Part shown: one piece after another, positions 19,879 to 32,892 of the stretch | Layout: every line of letters begins with the position of its first letter | Numbering within the stretch: position 1 is the first letter of the stretch | Assembly (NCBI GenBank): GCA_921293015.1 | Contig: OV121084.1 | Coordinates: 48,829,864-48,893,863 of the forward strand | Reading direction: 5' to 3' | DNA length: 64,000 nucleotides | From: Phorcus lineatus | Lineage: Eukaryota > Mollusca > Gastropoda > Trochida > Trochidae | Position numbers and translations under genes: made by a program | Notes under the pieces: generated by a model | Told to the model about the DNA's origin: nothing | The model's database searches: none | What the model saw: only the letters and a program-made list of their open reading frames with translations

Positions 19879-21214
19879 ATGAATTATTTTCCCTTGAATC
19901 CGCCTATAAAATCTCTGTTTCGCAGACGGATGGAGCATTCTACATTGGACAGCCATAGCAACGACATCGAGCTACTCAACGCCTTGCTGCTGCTTCATGA
20001 ATACAACGAACTGAAACGAGAAGTTGACACCCGGGAGGAAATACCAGTGAAAAAAAGGGCATACACCCCAAACGGTTTTGGGTGCGTTCGTGGTTGAGAG
20101 TGGAGCCAAGAATTGGTCTTGGTAACTATGACAATCTTAAGTCGTTCTTCAACTACCTCCGAGTGCCACCTAACCTCTTTGATGAGCTGCTGACAGCCTT
20201 GGCTCCTAGACTAACCAAGAAGGACACCAACTTCAGACCTGCCCTCATTCCCGGTCTCAAGCTTGCTGTCACCATGCGTCATCTGGCTTCTGGAGACAAG
20301 TATCCTTCGCTGTCGTATAACTTCAGGGTATCTCGCCACACAATTGAAAGTTTCCTTCCCGATGTATTTCAGGCCATCATAGACCATTACAAGACGAAGT
20401 AATACAGTGTCCACATACTGAGCAGGAAGGAGAACACTGAGCTGGGACTTCCAAGACAGGTGCAACCTCCCCCACGCGGTGGGTGCCCTGGATGGGAAGC
20501 ACGTCGTCATAAGAAAGCCACCATCTTCTGGAAGTCTCTACCACAACTACAAGGGGTTCTTCTCTATCGCCCTGCTTGCGTTGGTGGACGCCAATTACAG
20601 ATTTCTGTGGATTGATGTTGGGGGTATGGGCCATATGTCCGATGCCAAGATCTTCAACGCCTCAAAGCTGAAGGAATGCATGGAAGATGGCAGCATCAAT
20701 TTGCCGACACCAGAGCCTCTCCCATACGACGTCGTCGACTTGCCATCCTTCCTTCTGGGTGATGACGCTTTTGGCCTCAGAAATTACCTCATGAAGCCAT
20801 ACTCCAGACGGGGGCTCACAGAAGAAGAACTGGCCTACAACTACAGAATATCGAGGGCACGCAGAATTGTCGAAAATGCTTTTGGAATCTTGGCCAATCG
20901 CTGGCAGTTCCTTCTCACGACATTGCAACAGGGGCCAGGTATAGTCAGAACCATGGTTGAAGCTGCTGTCTGTCTTCACAACATACTGAGGACAAGGTAC
21001 ACCAAACATCACGACTCAATTATGGATAGAGAAGACGAGGATCACACCATCATACCTGGGCAGTGGCGTGAGACGGCCAACATGCATGATCTTGACAGGG
21101 GTGGTCGGACCAAACAGAGACTCTGTAGAGGCAAAGAAGCAGCGGGAATACCTCGAGCTCTATTTCCAAAGCGAAGTGGGGCAGGTCTCTTGCCAACCAT
21201 TCGTACAGCAGTAA
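19879..21214 (+). pseudogene. Harbinger (HARBI1-type) transposase, frameshifted
   Basis: The pieces join into a DDE nuclease. The N-terminus (19879-20070, ending KKRAYT) runs into a frameshift at a CCCC run near 20067. It resumes as FWVRSWLRVEPRIG (20076 on), FFNYLRVPPNLFDELL and SYNFRVSRHTIESFLPDVF, with a second break at about 20400. It continues as NLPHAVGALDGKHVVIRKPP, SDAKIFNASKL, LGDDAFGLRNYLMKPYS and RARRIVENAFGILANRW. A third break near 21110 leads to EYLELYFQSEVGQVSWQPFV and a stop at 21212-21214. The presumed catalytic residues are kept (D in ALDGKH, D in MSDAKIF, E in VENAFG). With three frame changes and an in-frame stop the gene cannot make a full protein. Confidence 0.88.
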
Positions 21215-21899
21215 AACACAGAAATGAACACAGAGATGAACACAGAGTGAAGTTGCCTTGACTGTATAGTCGTGGACATTACAAACAAGTAATGTTTGTC
21301 ATTTGACAATACCTGCATCTCCAACAATTTTGCTATGCCATTCAAATTGTTTATGGCGTTATTAAAAATGTGGAATGTTTACTGTGTCATGTTTTTTTAA
21401 CAGTGTACCTAACTGTTTCATAGGGTATAGGAAATGTTCACATATTCAATTTGACTGTATGACATCCGTCTTCAAACTATGTGTGCGAGCCCTTTGAAGC
21501 GCATGTCATACTAAGCAATTGGAATTTAGTATTACTGTGAATATTTCCATTAATCTTTCTCTTCTCGTCATAATGTCCGATATGTTTCAACAGCGACACG
21601 CTACACATATACAAACAGTTTCAGGATAGACATAAGGCTACATGCTATACTTCAATTAATAATGATTAGTCCATTTATATTGCGTTCAATCCCCACAGAT
21701 AGCATACTTATAACATAGACAAGATCGTATTGCAAATCCAAGAGTGTTGTAAAGTACATAGAAAAAGAACGAATGGATGACTACTTCTTTTTTTTTTTTT
21801 GAAAATGCTTTATTTCGATTTTTCATGTGTCTTTGTCGAGCAACAAGTAAAATAACGATATAGATTTTGAACATTAAAGCATGTATTTTGACCAAAGCA

Positions 21900-22235
21900 G
21901 GCCATCCGTATCGTTTGATACCACACGGAAAGCAAAATAATATGTGCGGAAGACTTGCTGGAAAACTTGCAGCATCCGCGTTTGTAAAGGTAATAATAGC
22001 GGAAGATTTGCGGATATTAAGGATTGTTCACGGATTAACTACGGAAGGGTACGGACTTTTTCCGCTATCTTTGCAGAAGATTTTGGGCTCACGGAAGCCC
22101 GCGGAAGCCTGCGGAAGAGGAGGGAAAGACTACAGATTAAGCGCGCTAACTGACGAAAGCATACGGAAATAGAAGGAAGGCTTGCGTGACTTCACGGCAT
22201 AACAACGGAATTGCTTCCGCAAATCTTCCGTGGAC
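21900..22235. repeat. Right subterminal CGGAA array
   Basis: About fifteen CGGAA/CGGAT words, including the cluster CACGGAAGCCCGCGGAAGCC near 22092. The final TTCCGCAAATCTTCCGTGG turns two of the words around. Confidence 0.6.
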
Positions 22236-22801
22236 TCATTTTGCCCAGTGAAATGGGGGTATTAAGTCCTTCTTTGCAAAATTTCAAGATAGCAGGTCAA
22301 GTGGTATTATCATCAACTCTAATACTAATTTTTAAAATTATAACTTCAGTCAGTAGTTCATGATTTGTGTTCTTATAAAACTCTCCCGTCTTACAATTCT
22401 CGTATTTCTTTCAATGGTTTGTTAATATACATGAATATAAATAATGTTTATCAGTAATCTTCGGGCTATTGAAAGATATCAGGCAGTGTGTTTTGCTACA
22501 CGTGAAATGTATATCATTTTCATTTGTTGCTTTTTCATGAAGGAAATAAATATGGAATACAAAGTTTATTGGAAAATTTGCGTGGAAGGTCGCCTGTAGC
22601 ATGTCAATTTCAAACTGAAATTAAAATAATTATATAGAAAATGTTTAGTGTATGACATTCTCCTCCTTCCACAAATGCAATGTACGCTATAGGACGGACA
22701 AGCGCCATTTTTCAGAGTGATTCGAAATCATGACCTAGCTCCAATTGTGGCTCATATCTCATATCCTACACATTGTCATCACACCGCCGATTCTTTCTTA
22801 A

Positions 22802-23216
22802 AGAGAAACTCCGTGATTTTCATAACATATTATTTACCTTTGATACGAACCTAAATGTCATATGTGGTGATATAAAATCAAAACATCTTAACTTTTCATG
22901 TCCAAAAGACATATATATGACAAATACTGGTTTTCCATAAGGTCTAAAAACAGCCTTATAAATGCACAGAGGTGTAGATATCACGTCCAATATACATGGA
23001 TACTAGTTATATAACCTAACAAACACTATCAACCAACTGCCCTCCTGGCTGTTTTAGATAAGTCGTAAAAATTACGTTTGATTATTTGTCCGGTTTTCGA
23101 TCATAATTGCGACATTCTACCTTTATATAGTTACTGTAAAAAACAAACAAGCTTTAAAATATGTGTTTTTGGTAACAGTCGATACTTTGCGATCAAATAA
23201 CTCACGGAGTGACTCT
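22802..23216. mobile_element. MITE, TAA/TTA-flanked, copy 2 (inverted)
   Basis: This is the reverse complement of the element at 16947-17384, with ends AGAGAAACTCCGTGA and TCACGGAGTGACTCT and a TWA on each side. Interior words such as GGTGATATAAAATCAAAACA and TGGATACTAGTTATATAACC match copy 1 in reverse. It is slightly shorter (415 bp). Confidence 0.8.
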
Positions 23217-26200
23217 TTAAGTTTCATAATAATCGTAGATCGATAACTATTCTCAATTAAGTAAGAACGTTTGCCACACCCACATCGATTGGACGTGAAC
23301 GTTGGATCCCGTTTCGGATCAAGAGGTCCTTGGTTTGAAGTTCGTGAAGTCGAAAAAAGTAACTGTATAACATCAAAAGTGTTTGACTTCTCAGCAAATT
23401 GATAGAATTGATTGAATTATCATTCAGTGATTAAACACATTCATTAACCTGAAACTTAATTTTAATACAGACTAAATCCTCATTCAGCAAGCCTAGAATT
23501 TTGCAATACGGAGCAAAAAGAAAATATTCAAGACGTATTGCTATATCCTTTATAAGTAGATTATATCATTGACTAGAAAATTAAGTTCCAACACGAAGAA
23601 GTGAACACCACAACGACGTACTGAATTATGTTTCATAGATAATTCTAGACCAAAATTTAGTCTCTCAATGGCGAGACCGGGGTTGTCGAACTCGTTACAT
23701 CCCTTTTCTGTTTTAATGATACACACTGAATTATGAATCCTACCGTCAGGCGGATTTGCGAAGGAGTTAGATTTAAAGAATTATACATACTCATAAAAGA
23801 AAGTATACATCTACACAGTAAACAAAGACCTACATCTACAATGAAATCAGGTATTAGGTACTAGGTATTTTACAAGGCACTTTGTTCCAAAAGGTTTGCT
23901 CTAAAGCGTACTGATGCGCTGATTTCATTCCGAGTTAGATGTTTGTTAATTTTCAGGAAGAATATCATTTCCCAATTCAGGTTAGCGGACTTACTGCTCG
24001 AATGTAAAGATGAGTGAAGAGCTCATAAAATATGTCTTAAGTGACGCATTTTGTATCTCGGGCCTTTCAAAATATTTTAGGCCGTATCAAATGTAATGGA
24101 TTTCATTTTGCAGTCGATTTACCAGGGATTGACGTCTCGTTACTTTTTCTATGTCTCCACTTGGTCATTCAATAAATATAATTTGTACTCGAATAGAAAA
24201 CCTTTGATATGAAAAAAGCAATGGAAATGGAATATACCGACCGATTGCAATAAAAATTATAAACCAGCGACGTTTAATCTATTTTAAAAGGTTGACCTTT
24301 CCTGTTAATGCAGGAGTTCAGTCACCTTTGCGATGAGCACATAAAATATTTCTTTAAAGACAGAATCAATTTATGGATATACAACGACATATACTTGGAT
24401 ACATATTAGGTTGATATCCATGCTTTCACTGCTCCGGAATTTTGAAAGAACACAGAAATAGGATCCACTTGTAACTGAAGTGAAATGGGAAAGCGATTTA
24501 TGATATCTCTGTTCGAAAAGAGACTGTGTGAATCGAATGTAAGAGGGAACATTTCAACTTCAATGTGCATACATAGTTCTTTTAAATGAGAAAACGTCTT
24601 TATACAGGTGTTAGTTTTATATCTTTTAGTGAAATACAATTATTTAAGTTTTATCTTCTTCAAGGAAGAAATGTAATCGAATAATGTTATAATGTGCATT
24701 TACATAATTCTTTAAAAATAATTTAGAAAATAAATAGCTTCAACTTTTCATGTGAACATACGTTGACTTAAACGGATAGATATTCAGACCCACATGTGTT
24801 CTTTAATAGCATGTCGCCGTCAGTTTAAATCCACGGTTTCCGCAGTCACTGATTTGCATCCAAATATGCATAGCGTCGCTGCATGCGACATTTCTTGACA
24901 TAAAAACCACCACATTTATATGCAGGGATACATTTATCATATGTGTAATGCGTTGTGACAATGCAAACAAATCTTCTAAGATGGATTGCATGTGTATATT
25001 TTTTTTTACGTTGTCAGAATGTTCAACACATTGCTTATCTGCATACTTCCATTGTTTCAAATGTTTGTCCTTGGTCAATTTCATGTACATTGTGAGCATA
25101 TTATAAATTATATAAAAAAATACAAGTGTTAACTGCTTCGCTATAAATATCCTTAGAAAATAGGCGTGACTTACAAATTAGAACAACAAAACGCAAACTT
25201 TAAAGAAGTAACCGGGACAATATAAAGAAAACAATCAATTTACTGTTCAAGGCCTAAAATCATACGTTTAGGGTCAAATGTGATATAAACGGAGAAACAA
25301 CATATCGTACGAAACTACGACTAAAGTCTATGTCGAACAACATATCGAACGAAAATAAGAACTTAGGGTTCAGAACTAATAACAAATAAACGTGCGAACC
25401 TGTTGGAAACATATTGTACGAAACTAATAACAAATTATCGTACGAAACAGCAACAGAAGGCTTGCAAATCTTTGTCAAAAACCTAATCAAACTTAAACGT
25501 TCCAAAACATGTATTTTTCATATTTCATTTCATATAAATAAATTACTTTCTAGAGAAGAAAACTTATCTAAAACTTATATATTACTTTGCGTCTCCTTTA
25601 CAGCATTGATTAACTCAATTACAATCCTTTAAAATGACCTTTATTTCTTGAAATTGCAATTAGTCTAGATCATTTGTAAAGTCTATTTCTGCAATAAATA
25701 TTCACTGTATAAATGTAACTGCTCAAGATAATTTTTCAGAAGAATAATAGTTGACTGTTTTGTAAGAGAAAAATAGTGACATTAAGTTTCCGGGAGATGA
25801 AATGTACATTCGTTTGTCAGTCTTTACAGGAATAGATGACATGTGATACCTATTTATTAATCAGACTTCACAAAGAGTAATGCAATCCTAAAAAGAACAC
25901 GCTCTCTGCTTTTGATTATATTCCAAACAATGATGAATAAGTTTTCCCCTTACGTTTCGAATTCAATTTGTTTGCAAGGAAGAAAACATATCTGTAGTAT
26001 AAAACCCTTCATTCAGCAAAGTGAAATAGACAAGATCCATCACGTGACAAGTGAAGGTGTTCCCACTAAAATATTACTTTCCACTCTTGACTTTATATCA
26101 GGCGAGTTTTAAGGGAGTTGTACATGTTTAACCAGCTCGTTTGTCTAAGGACAAATGCAGATTTTTAATAAATGTATTAGTCAAATGAAGATAAACACAC

Positions 26201-26550
26201 GAGGCAATATTTTCATAATCCACCTTTAAGTCTGAATTAAAATCCCAATGGGAAATTGATTACTACAGGTGTTGAATATTTAATAAAAGTCAATGTTTAG
26301 TGACCATAAGGTTTTTTCCCCCAGAATATCATGACGATTATATGCAAATTATATACAGATATGATAAATTATATGAAAATTTGCGTTACTGTCTACCATT
26401 GCCTAGTTAAATCAAAACGGGCTAGCTAAGTTTATACTTTGCGGGGGGGAACCCTAAATGAATTTGAGTAAACGCTCAACATTTGAATTGTTTTCAAGAC
26501 ATCTGGATATTAGAAGGGGGTGGAGGGCAATGGGGGAAGGGGTTGTAAGC
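23217..26550. other. Gene-poor stretch
   Basis: No exon or element with clear ends recognised. At 25300-25450 the words ACAACATATCGTACGAAACT and close variants recur three to four times as a degenerate tandem. Confidence 0.45.
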
Positions 26551-26559
26551 TCATCACCT

Positions 26560-26800
26560 TTTAACGCGCTATAAAGATTAAACCATACACCTATTCTCTC
26601 ACTATCCGGGCTCTTTGAGCAGGTGCGTTGTCCTCTTGGAGTATCACATTGGTTCCGAGCACCATCCAATATGTAGCCGCACCTTGTTCTGAATATATTT
26701 CTGTAAGTCGACGTGATTTTTAGCCAATAGAGGTCCTTCATTCCCGGCCATGCTATGTTGCAAGCAGTCATCAATAAGCCTCACACCCATAAATCGTAGG
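26560..26800 (-). pseudogene. Tc1/mariner transposase fragment
   Basis: Minus-strand translation gives NVILQEDNAPAQRARIV at 26600-26660, the catalytic second-aspartate motif of Tc1/mariner enzymes, preceded in another frame by GPLLAKNHVDLQKYIQ. Stops and frame changes are frequent. Upstream minus-strand DNA to about 27050 may belong to the same copy but is too decayed to read. Confidence 0.5.
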
Positions 26801-27410
26801 ACATTCATTCTACAAACTATAAGATGAAGCTGGAAACAAAATTCATTTCAACGTCAATGTTGCTGTCTAATGTTACAGCGACGCTGCGCCCAAGCATGAC
26901 GTTACGACGGATCCGAAATGGACTAAGATGTTACTATGACAGCCTTCTAGCCATGTATCCATGTCGGGGTAGTCCGTTATTTACAGCCTTCAGAAACAGA
27001 AACCCAGCCCCCGCCATCTTTCCCAAAGAGATTTGGTGGATAACGTCAGTGGTGTTTCGTTTAACCTTTTAACAATCATCATGTAAGATTAGAGCTAAAT
27101 TGTTTGTTTATGATTACCTACTTCACATTTTTCCCAAACTGTAGGAAATCTCTTGTATGTGATTTTTGTAATCAGTATGTACCAAAATATATTCTGAAAT
27201 AAAAAATCCATCAAAATTCTTTTACAATAACCTGGGAAGACAAAATTCATAGTCTTAGCTTTTTTAAACTTGTATCTCTAAATCTGAAATTATTAATGTA
27301 TTGTTTTCGATCAAAATAAAAGGTAAACTGATATTAAATGGTAATCATCTGTGTTAAAGTCAGTTTTGTAAAATCAAAGTACAACAGGTAAAATATTACC
27401 TTTCATATCA

Positions 27411-27482
27411 GATACTGTGGCCTAGTGGATAGCACACTGGACTGTAAACTCTATGTTCCAGGGTTCAAATCCGGCTAGAGGC
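27411..27482 (+). repeat. tRNA-like head, probable SINE
   Basis: The stretch has an A box (TGGCCTAGTGG, 27418-27428) and a B box (GGTTCAAATCC, 27462-27472) at normal tRNA spacing and an anticodon-like loop CTGTAAA (GTA). The acceptor stem ends do not pair, so it is not a working tRNA. The following 150-200 bp are probably the SINE body, but no tail or target duplication was found. Confidence 0.6.
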
Positions 27483-28959
27483 ATTAAAAAACTTTTGCAA
27501 ATTTAAATTTAATCTTCTAAGCCTCACTTTCAGATCAGCTGGTCACATGACTTCATTGCACCAGAATTTCATGCATTTACTGCTTTTCATTGTGTAGTGT
27601 GCTGTCCACAGGAGCAATTGCCTGTTTGTAAAGATCCATATTGAAACACAAATGTGAGTACCCTTTTGACTTGTATTATTACTATTGTACGATATTTTAA
27701 TGAATTGTTATTAGGGTTGTTACTTTTGAGTATGATTTACAATATAATTGTGATATTTAGATAAAAGGTTGCTGTTTAAAGTTTGAAACCGAAATGCACT
27801 GACAAATTTGTAGTAGATTAACGTGTAATTTTGAGGTACTTTATTTGATAATTGTAAGGTGCTTTATTGTCAATTTGGAATATTCATGCTAAAAGTGTTT
27901 AATTGTTGGATTAGTAACTAATTAAAAGAATTATTTTGTTTCTTTTAGTCCCTTTAACCTCATCGATGGACAATTAAGTGTCACACTAACGCCTTAACGT
28001 CAGTGACTTCATGACTTTCAAACGTGTAGCTATATTTGAGAATTAAATCCCTGTCGATGTGAGTATGGACCTGTGTTCTTGCATCTACAATCTGTAAACC
28101 CAGAACAATCACACTCGATTCGGATATGCTTCAATTCAATCTTAATGAATAATGTTATTCTTCTGTGGAGGATGCTTTTTGTTTACTTCTATGTTTTTAT
28201 AGCGTTACAAATACCTCCTGGTACCTCCAGACTCTGTATAGAAAAATTCATAAGAAAACGATTTTTGAGAGTTGAACCTTTAACACCAAATACCATGATA
28301 TATGCAAAGTCTGGTAAAATTCCCCTCAATTTTACTAACAGATAAGATATATAAAATATTGGTTAAAAATCATTTACATGCCTAATCATCGTATTTCAAA
28401 GTTTTCATATAATATGATGCCTCTTTCAGATAGTAAAGGAAAAGTAACTTGCATTTTGTACATCAAACGTTTATCTTTATATTTTTTTACATGGCTTTGT
28501 TGAAATTGAAGCCTTTATCAATGGATTTTGTAGTGGAATTTTAAATATGTTTCATCAGGAATTATACAAAACGTTTAAAGTCTACTCCAGCTATATACCT
28601 ATTTATGGATACTCACAGCTAAGTTTTAGCTTTTGATTTTAGACTTTGATTACTTAATTTAATGATAAATAAAGGAAGAAGACTGTCAATTGAGTCTGTT
28701 CAATATGCAAAGACGGAGGTTGAGGCGGAATCCTTTTTGACTTTATATGTAAATCATATGATGGATTATGTAACAAATGAGATAATTAATACAGTGATCT
28801 TGTAGTATTTGGAAACAACTAATATTAAATAAGGAGTAAGAACTGTATGGCCAACTTCATGGGATATATTTTACAGAAGATCCTGAATGACGAATATATT
28901 GCAAATAAACACGATTTGGAGTGTGCACTTACTCTTTTATAAAGTTCGTTATCGGGAAA
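27483..28959. other. SINE body and gene-poor DNA
   Basis: Nothing further recognised. The 90-codon open frame at 28073-28345 has no domain signal. Confidence 0.35.
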
Positions 28960-28968
28960 ACAACTATG
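28960..28968. repeat. 9-bp target duplication, left (ACAACTATG)
   Basis: Identical to 30681-30689. Confidence 0.85.
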
Positions 28969-30680
28969 CATCTTCCTACGCAAAGCTTAACTATTTCCAG
29001 TCTCGAACTGTCCAAGTTAACCCTTGCTGCCGACAGAAGACTTTCCTGTGCTAGCTCTCTAGCTCACTGCAAAAGAATTAGATAGTCCAATCAGAAAGCT
29101 CCTAGCAAAAGCTACATCCGGGAACTCGAACAAACATGGTTGCGCCCATGTCGTAGTCCGTCGACTGAAAGATTTGTAAAGAGAAAGTGCCTCCTCAAAA
29201 GCGATGAACTATATATTCAAGTTCATTTATGTTTATAGTCAATTTGCGTCATTATTTCTCTACAACCCTATAGCGGACAGCGACCTGTCAAAGAATTTAT
29301 TCTTAAAATGCTTCGGTAAACTAATCAAGCTCGATAAAATTTACCATGATTTGAAGCACCGACTCAATGCACTACGCCCGGCAAGACTTTATTTCCTGTC
29401 ATCGTACAATTGTTTTATCCTTCGTGCTTGCAAAAACTTTATTGAATACCCATTGAACCGAAACATTGATTAAATTTTACATAAATTAACCGATAAAATT
29501 TGAACATCTCGCGATGTCGTAAAACACTCGAAATGCAGTAGCCTGCGACCTCGTTCTATCTCGGTAGTAAACGTTACTCTCAACAAACTTTACTTCTTGC
29601 AGTCAAAAACCAGGTATGTTGACGTGTACCATTTAAATATCATGTCGTCAATAAGAAAAAAATAATAAAACAATTGTTATATTTACTTCCATTTTCACTG
29701 ATTTCACTGGGTCATTTTCATTTTTGAAAATGTTACTTTGGTACTTGGTACGTGCTTTGATAAAAAAATAATTCTCTCTCCGTCAAATATTTCCCGTTTG
29801 GCTTGTACGTGTGTTTGTGAAACGTTGGATAATAAAAAATTAGACTTTTGCACATGATAAAGATAGACAATTGTTATGTTCTTGATATGGTGTCAAAGCT
29901 TACCAACTAAAAAGGTGTGCCCGATAAAACTAAGACAAGTTAAGTCCATTTTTGTAGTAATTGTACCAGAATATTTTTCGTAGTTTTGCAAATGCTTTTA
30001 TCTAATCTTAATATGAACTAAAATCAAATTAAATTTATTGTAATGATAATATTACTTTGTTTCGTTCACAGATATTAATTTATCATCATAATAATAATTG
30101 CCCTGAAAATAGGGAACCTCTGGTAATATACATTGCATAGACAATATACTATTCATACTATAAAATATTTTCTCCCCTAAAAATTTGATTTTCACATATT
30201 TTCCAGGATAATTTTTCAGCTATTTAAAAATAAAAAATGTGTAAACTGTACTTATTTGATGATAAAATACAATTATATAATGGTAACGACCACGATAAAT
30301 AGGCCTATATACTTCCATTTGAAAAATATAAGGGGCGCAGTCATATGTTATTTATTTACCAAAACCGGTCCTCATAACAACAAAAACATCTTTTCCGTCC
30401 ATCAATACATTTATAAACTGAATCTTCTTGTTTGAAAGGTTTGCAATGCCAACTTCTTTGTAACCTGATCAAACAGGTCACTTTCAATGGGCGCGGCCAT
30501 TTTGATTATAACGCAAATGACACGGCGTCGCCGATTGGCCATAGTAAGGGAGGTAACTGGAGATAACTGAAACTCGCCAGTGAGGGCGCTGGTATCAAGC
30601 CAGAAAAGTCTTATCTCTGAAGCAAGGGTTAACTTGGACAGTTCGAGACTGGCAATAGTTAAGCTTTGCGTAGGAAGATG
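28969..30680. mobile_element. Non-autonomous Mutator-like element, 1712 bp
   Basis: The ends begin CATCTTCCTACGCAAAGCTT. The first 60 bp (28969-29028) equal the reverse complement of the last 60 (30621-30680) with one visible mismatch, and similarity continues weakly for about 20 bp. Exact 9-bp direct repeats (ACAACTATG) abut both ends. Long terminal repeats plus a 9-bp duplication are the marks of the Mutator/MULE superfamily. The interior has no transposase; the open frame at 29204-29473 shows no known domain. Confidence 0.8.
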
Positions 30681-30689
30681 ACAACTATG
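30681..30689. repeat. 9-bp target duplication, right
   Basis: Identical to 28960-28968. Confidence 0.85.
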
Positions 30690-32669
30690 GAATACCTGAC
30701 TTTGTTCAAAGGGTTATTAACCGTTTCAAAATGCAAGTAGGTGGTTCAAAAAGCTAGTTGACCGCATTTATCCAACAGTTCAACCTGAATTCACGAACCG
30801 TTTATAAGCAACTGAACAAACCCATTGTGACAAAATACTCTGTATTAATTTATACTTTGAAATTTAAGGAAAGGTTTATATTCTAAATGACATTGAAAAG
30901 TACAAATAAATGCAAAACCAAATGACAGCCAACCAATTGTATTAACTCTCTATGTAGCAGGCCTTTGGTAACAAAACCTAGTTTACAGCAAATGTAATAA
31001 CGTCTTTCATCTATTTAGAATTAGCTGTTTTAACAACGTTTAAACTAAATTTTGCCGTATCCTAGTGCTTTGAAAAATATGAGAAAACATCATGTATGAG
31101 TGTGGTCATCACTGACCAATTTTATACCATTAAAGTTGAGGTTGTTCTGACATTTCTGTAGTGAAAACTCAAAAGCAGGGAAGTTTTATAGCTTGTCAAC
31201 TCAAGTTTTGGGGGCATATCGTTAAAATGTCTTAATTGATATTTTTAAGATCGGTGAACTGCACAAAATATACACCGGGTCTTATTAATCGCTGCACTTT
31301 TTCGCGCAAATATCAACCCTTTGTTAGTTTCAATATGTCCTAAAGTTAAAGGTATGCGGTTCAAATTGTTTAAAATCCACTTAACGAAAAAAGTCATGGA
31401 ATTTTTCTAAAGATATGTAAACATAGATAGGTACATCGGTTAATAAAAGAAGTCGTTTTTATAATCATACGATCAAGTTTAATCAGTAGTAAAAAGTCCA
31501 TACAATAGACATCGTGGCCATGACGCAGAGTTTTCAGATGTTTATGAATTTCTGGGCCATAATAAGGAAGGTTTCCATAAAATATGTAGAGATTAAAACC
31601 TCAAGCTTCACTTTCAGCCCTAAACGAACTCAGCCTTCATTATCTGGTCTTAACACACCGAGTAAAACCACTCTTCTGTCTTCTATCCCACATCATAATG
31701 GCCGATCAAAGAAACATTCTATTGGGTAACTTAATTTTGTGGCCACGACTTAATATCTCTTCGCCACGACTTATCTTAAAATGGCTACGACTTGTTATAT
31801 CGTGACAATGGTTTAATGTTCATAAATTCTCGTCCAATGTACCTTCTTAGATTTTGTAGTGTCTCCTCTACGGTTCCGTACATAAGCCTCAACTGGACAT
31901 TTTATTTTGACCTGTAATCATTCCAGCTCCGTTTTGACTAGTTTGAACAATCGCACCATTTGTAGATATCATTACCATTGGTATGAATCCTGAAGTAATG
32001 TTCTGACCTAATGTCATTAACCCCCATGTTCCAAATACATTATATGATATGTTGAGGGGGTATATTTTGAAAAAAATGTGTAGGGGAAATAATTTCATTT
32101 AAAAAAAAAATTAAATTAAGATATGGTAGTTAACTAAATTTTAATTTAAGAACACCAATAGGGCGTATTAAGGCACACTCCACAAACTAAAAACCTGTAT
32201 TGGGTTAATTAAAATTTAGTTCACGAAGACCTATGTACGTTACACTGTTAATATCAAAAGACCTCAGGCCTAATTTCCACATCACTATAGAAGTTATGTT
32301 GACGAAGATATAAAGATTTCAACTCACCTGCTTTGAAAATAACAACATCCGGTTCATTATAGTTGGTTATAAGAACACTTGTGGTAAAATTATAATGCAA
32401 TTGAAAATCTACTTTTTAAAGCCAAATTATTGATGTGGGTACTATATTTGAACTGTCAGAATATAAAGGTATAGGATTGAAATCATTCGAACAATATGAT
32501 ATACATCGTTCAAACTGTGACAAATTGACCTCTTTGAGAAGCTATAACAATATTTATTTCAGCATTTATTTATTTTGTATTTTTCTTACTAGTATCTGAA
32601 ACCACAACAGCAACATTTAAACTTGTCTGTCTGAAGCTATTTTGATACAGTATAAATGTTCTTGACTTA
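30690..32669. other. Gene-poor stretch with short degenerate repeat
   Basis: At 31738-31805 the words GCCACGACTTA, GCCACGACTTATC and GCTACGACTTG recur about every 25-30 bp. Otherwise nothing is recognised. Confidence 0.4.
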
Positions 32670-32892
32670 CGTATCAATCTGATTAAAATCAGATGAAGTA
32701 TCGCGCGCTTAACATTTGTCCATCAATATGCGATACTAACATCTGACACTATCCCGCTAGAGGGGTCACCCGATTGACCTTCGTCCTTGAACTCCCAACC
32801 AACAACCTATTGAAATATAACCAATCAGATTACGCGTTATTTCCATTGTTCGGGTCACCGTTTAAAGGGCGGACTAAGTACGCGAAATGGCT

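Larger units (their letters stand above)
18817..22261 (+). mobile_element. PIF/Harbinger DNA transposon, 3445 bp
   Basis: The terminal repeats TACCCTCATTTCACTG (18817-18832) and the reverse complement of 22246-22261 match at 15 of 16 bases, and TTA flanks both sides. Inside, in order: a pyrimidine-rich low-complexity tract (19000-19200, CTACCCTA-like words), a short basic open frame (19279-19452), a dense array of CGGAA/CGGAT words (19430-19860), a broken transposase (19879-21214), and a second CGGAA array (21900-22235). No separate Myb-like gene, which autonomous Harbinger elements usually carry, was recognised. The element therefore appears inactive. It lies 95 bp past the stop of the lectin-like gene. 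Confidence 0.9.

Noticed and set aside
20211-21012. Minus-strand frames of 85-116 codons
   Set aside because: Antisense shadows of the Harbinger transposase.
26824-27072. 82-codon plus-strand frame
   Set aside because: No domain, and probably antisense to a decayed Tc1/mariner copy.
27411-27482. Functional tRNA-Tyr gene (anticodon GTA)
   Set aside because: A and B boxes are present but the acceptor stem does not pair and the arms are irregular; a SINE head is more likely.
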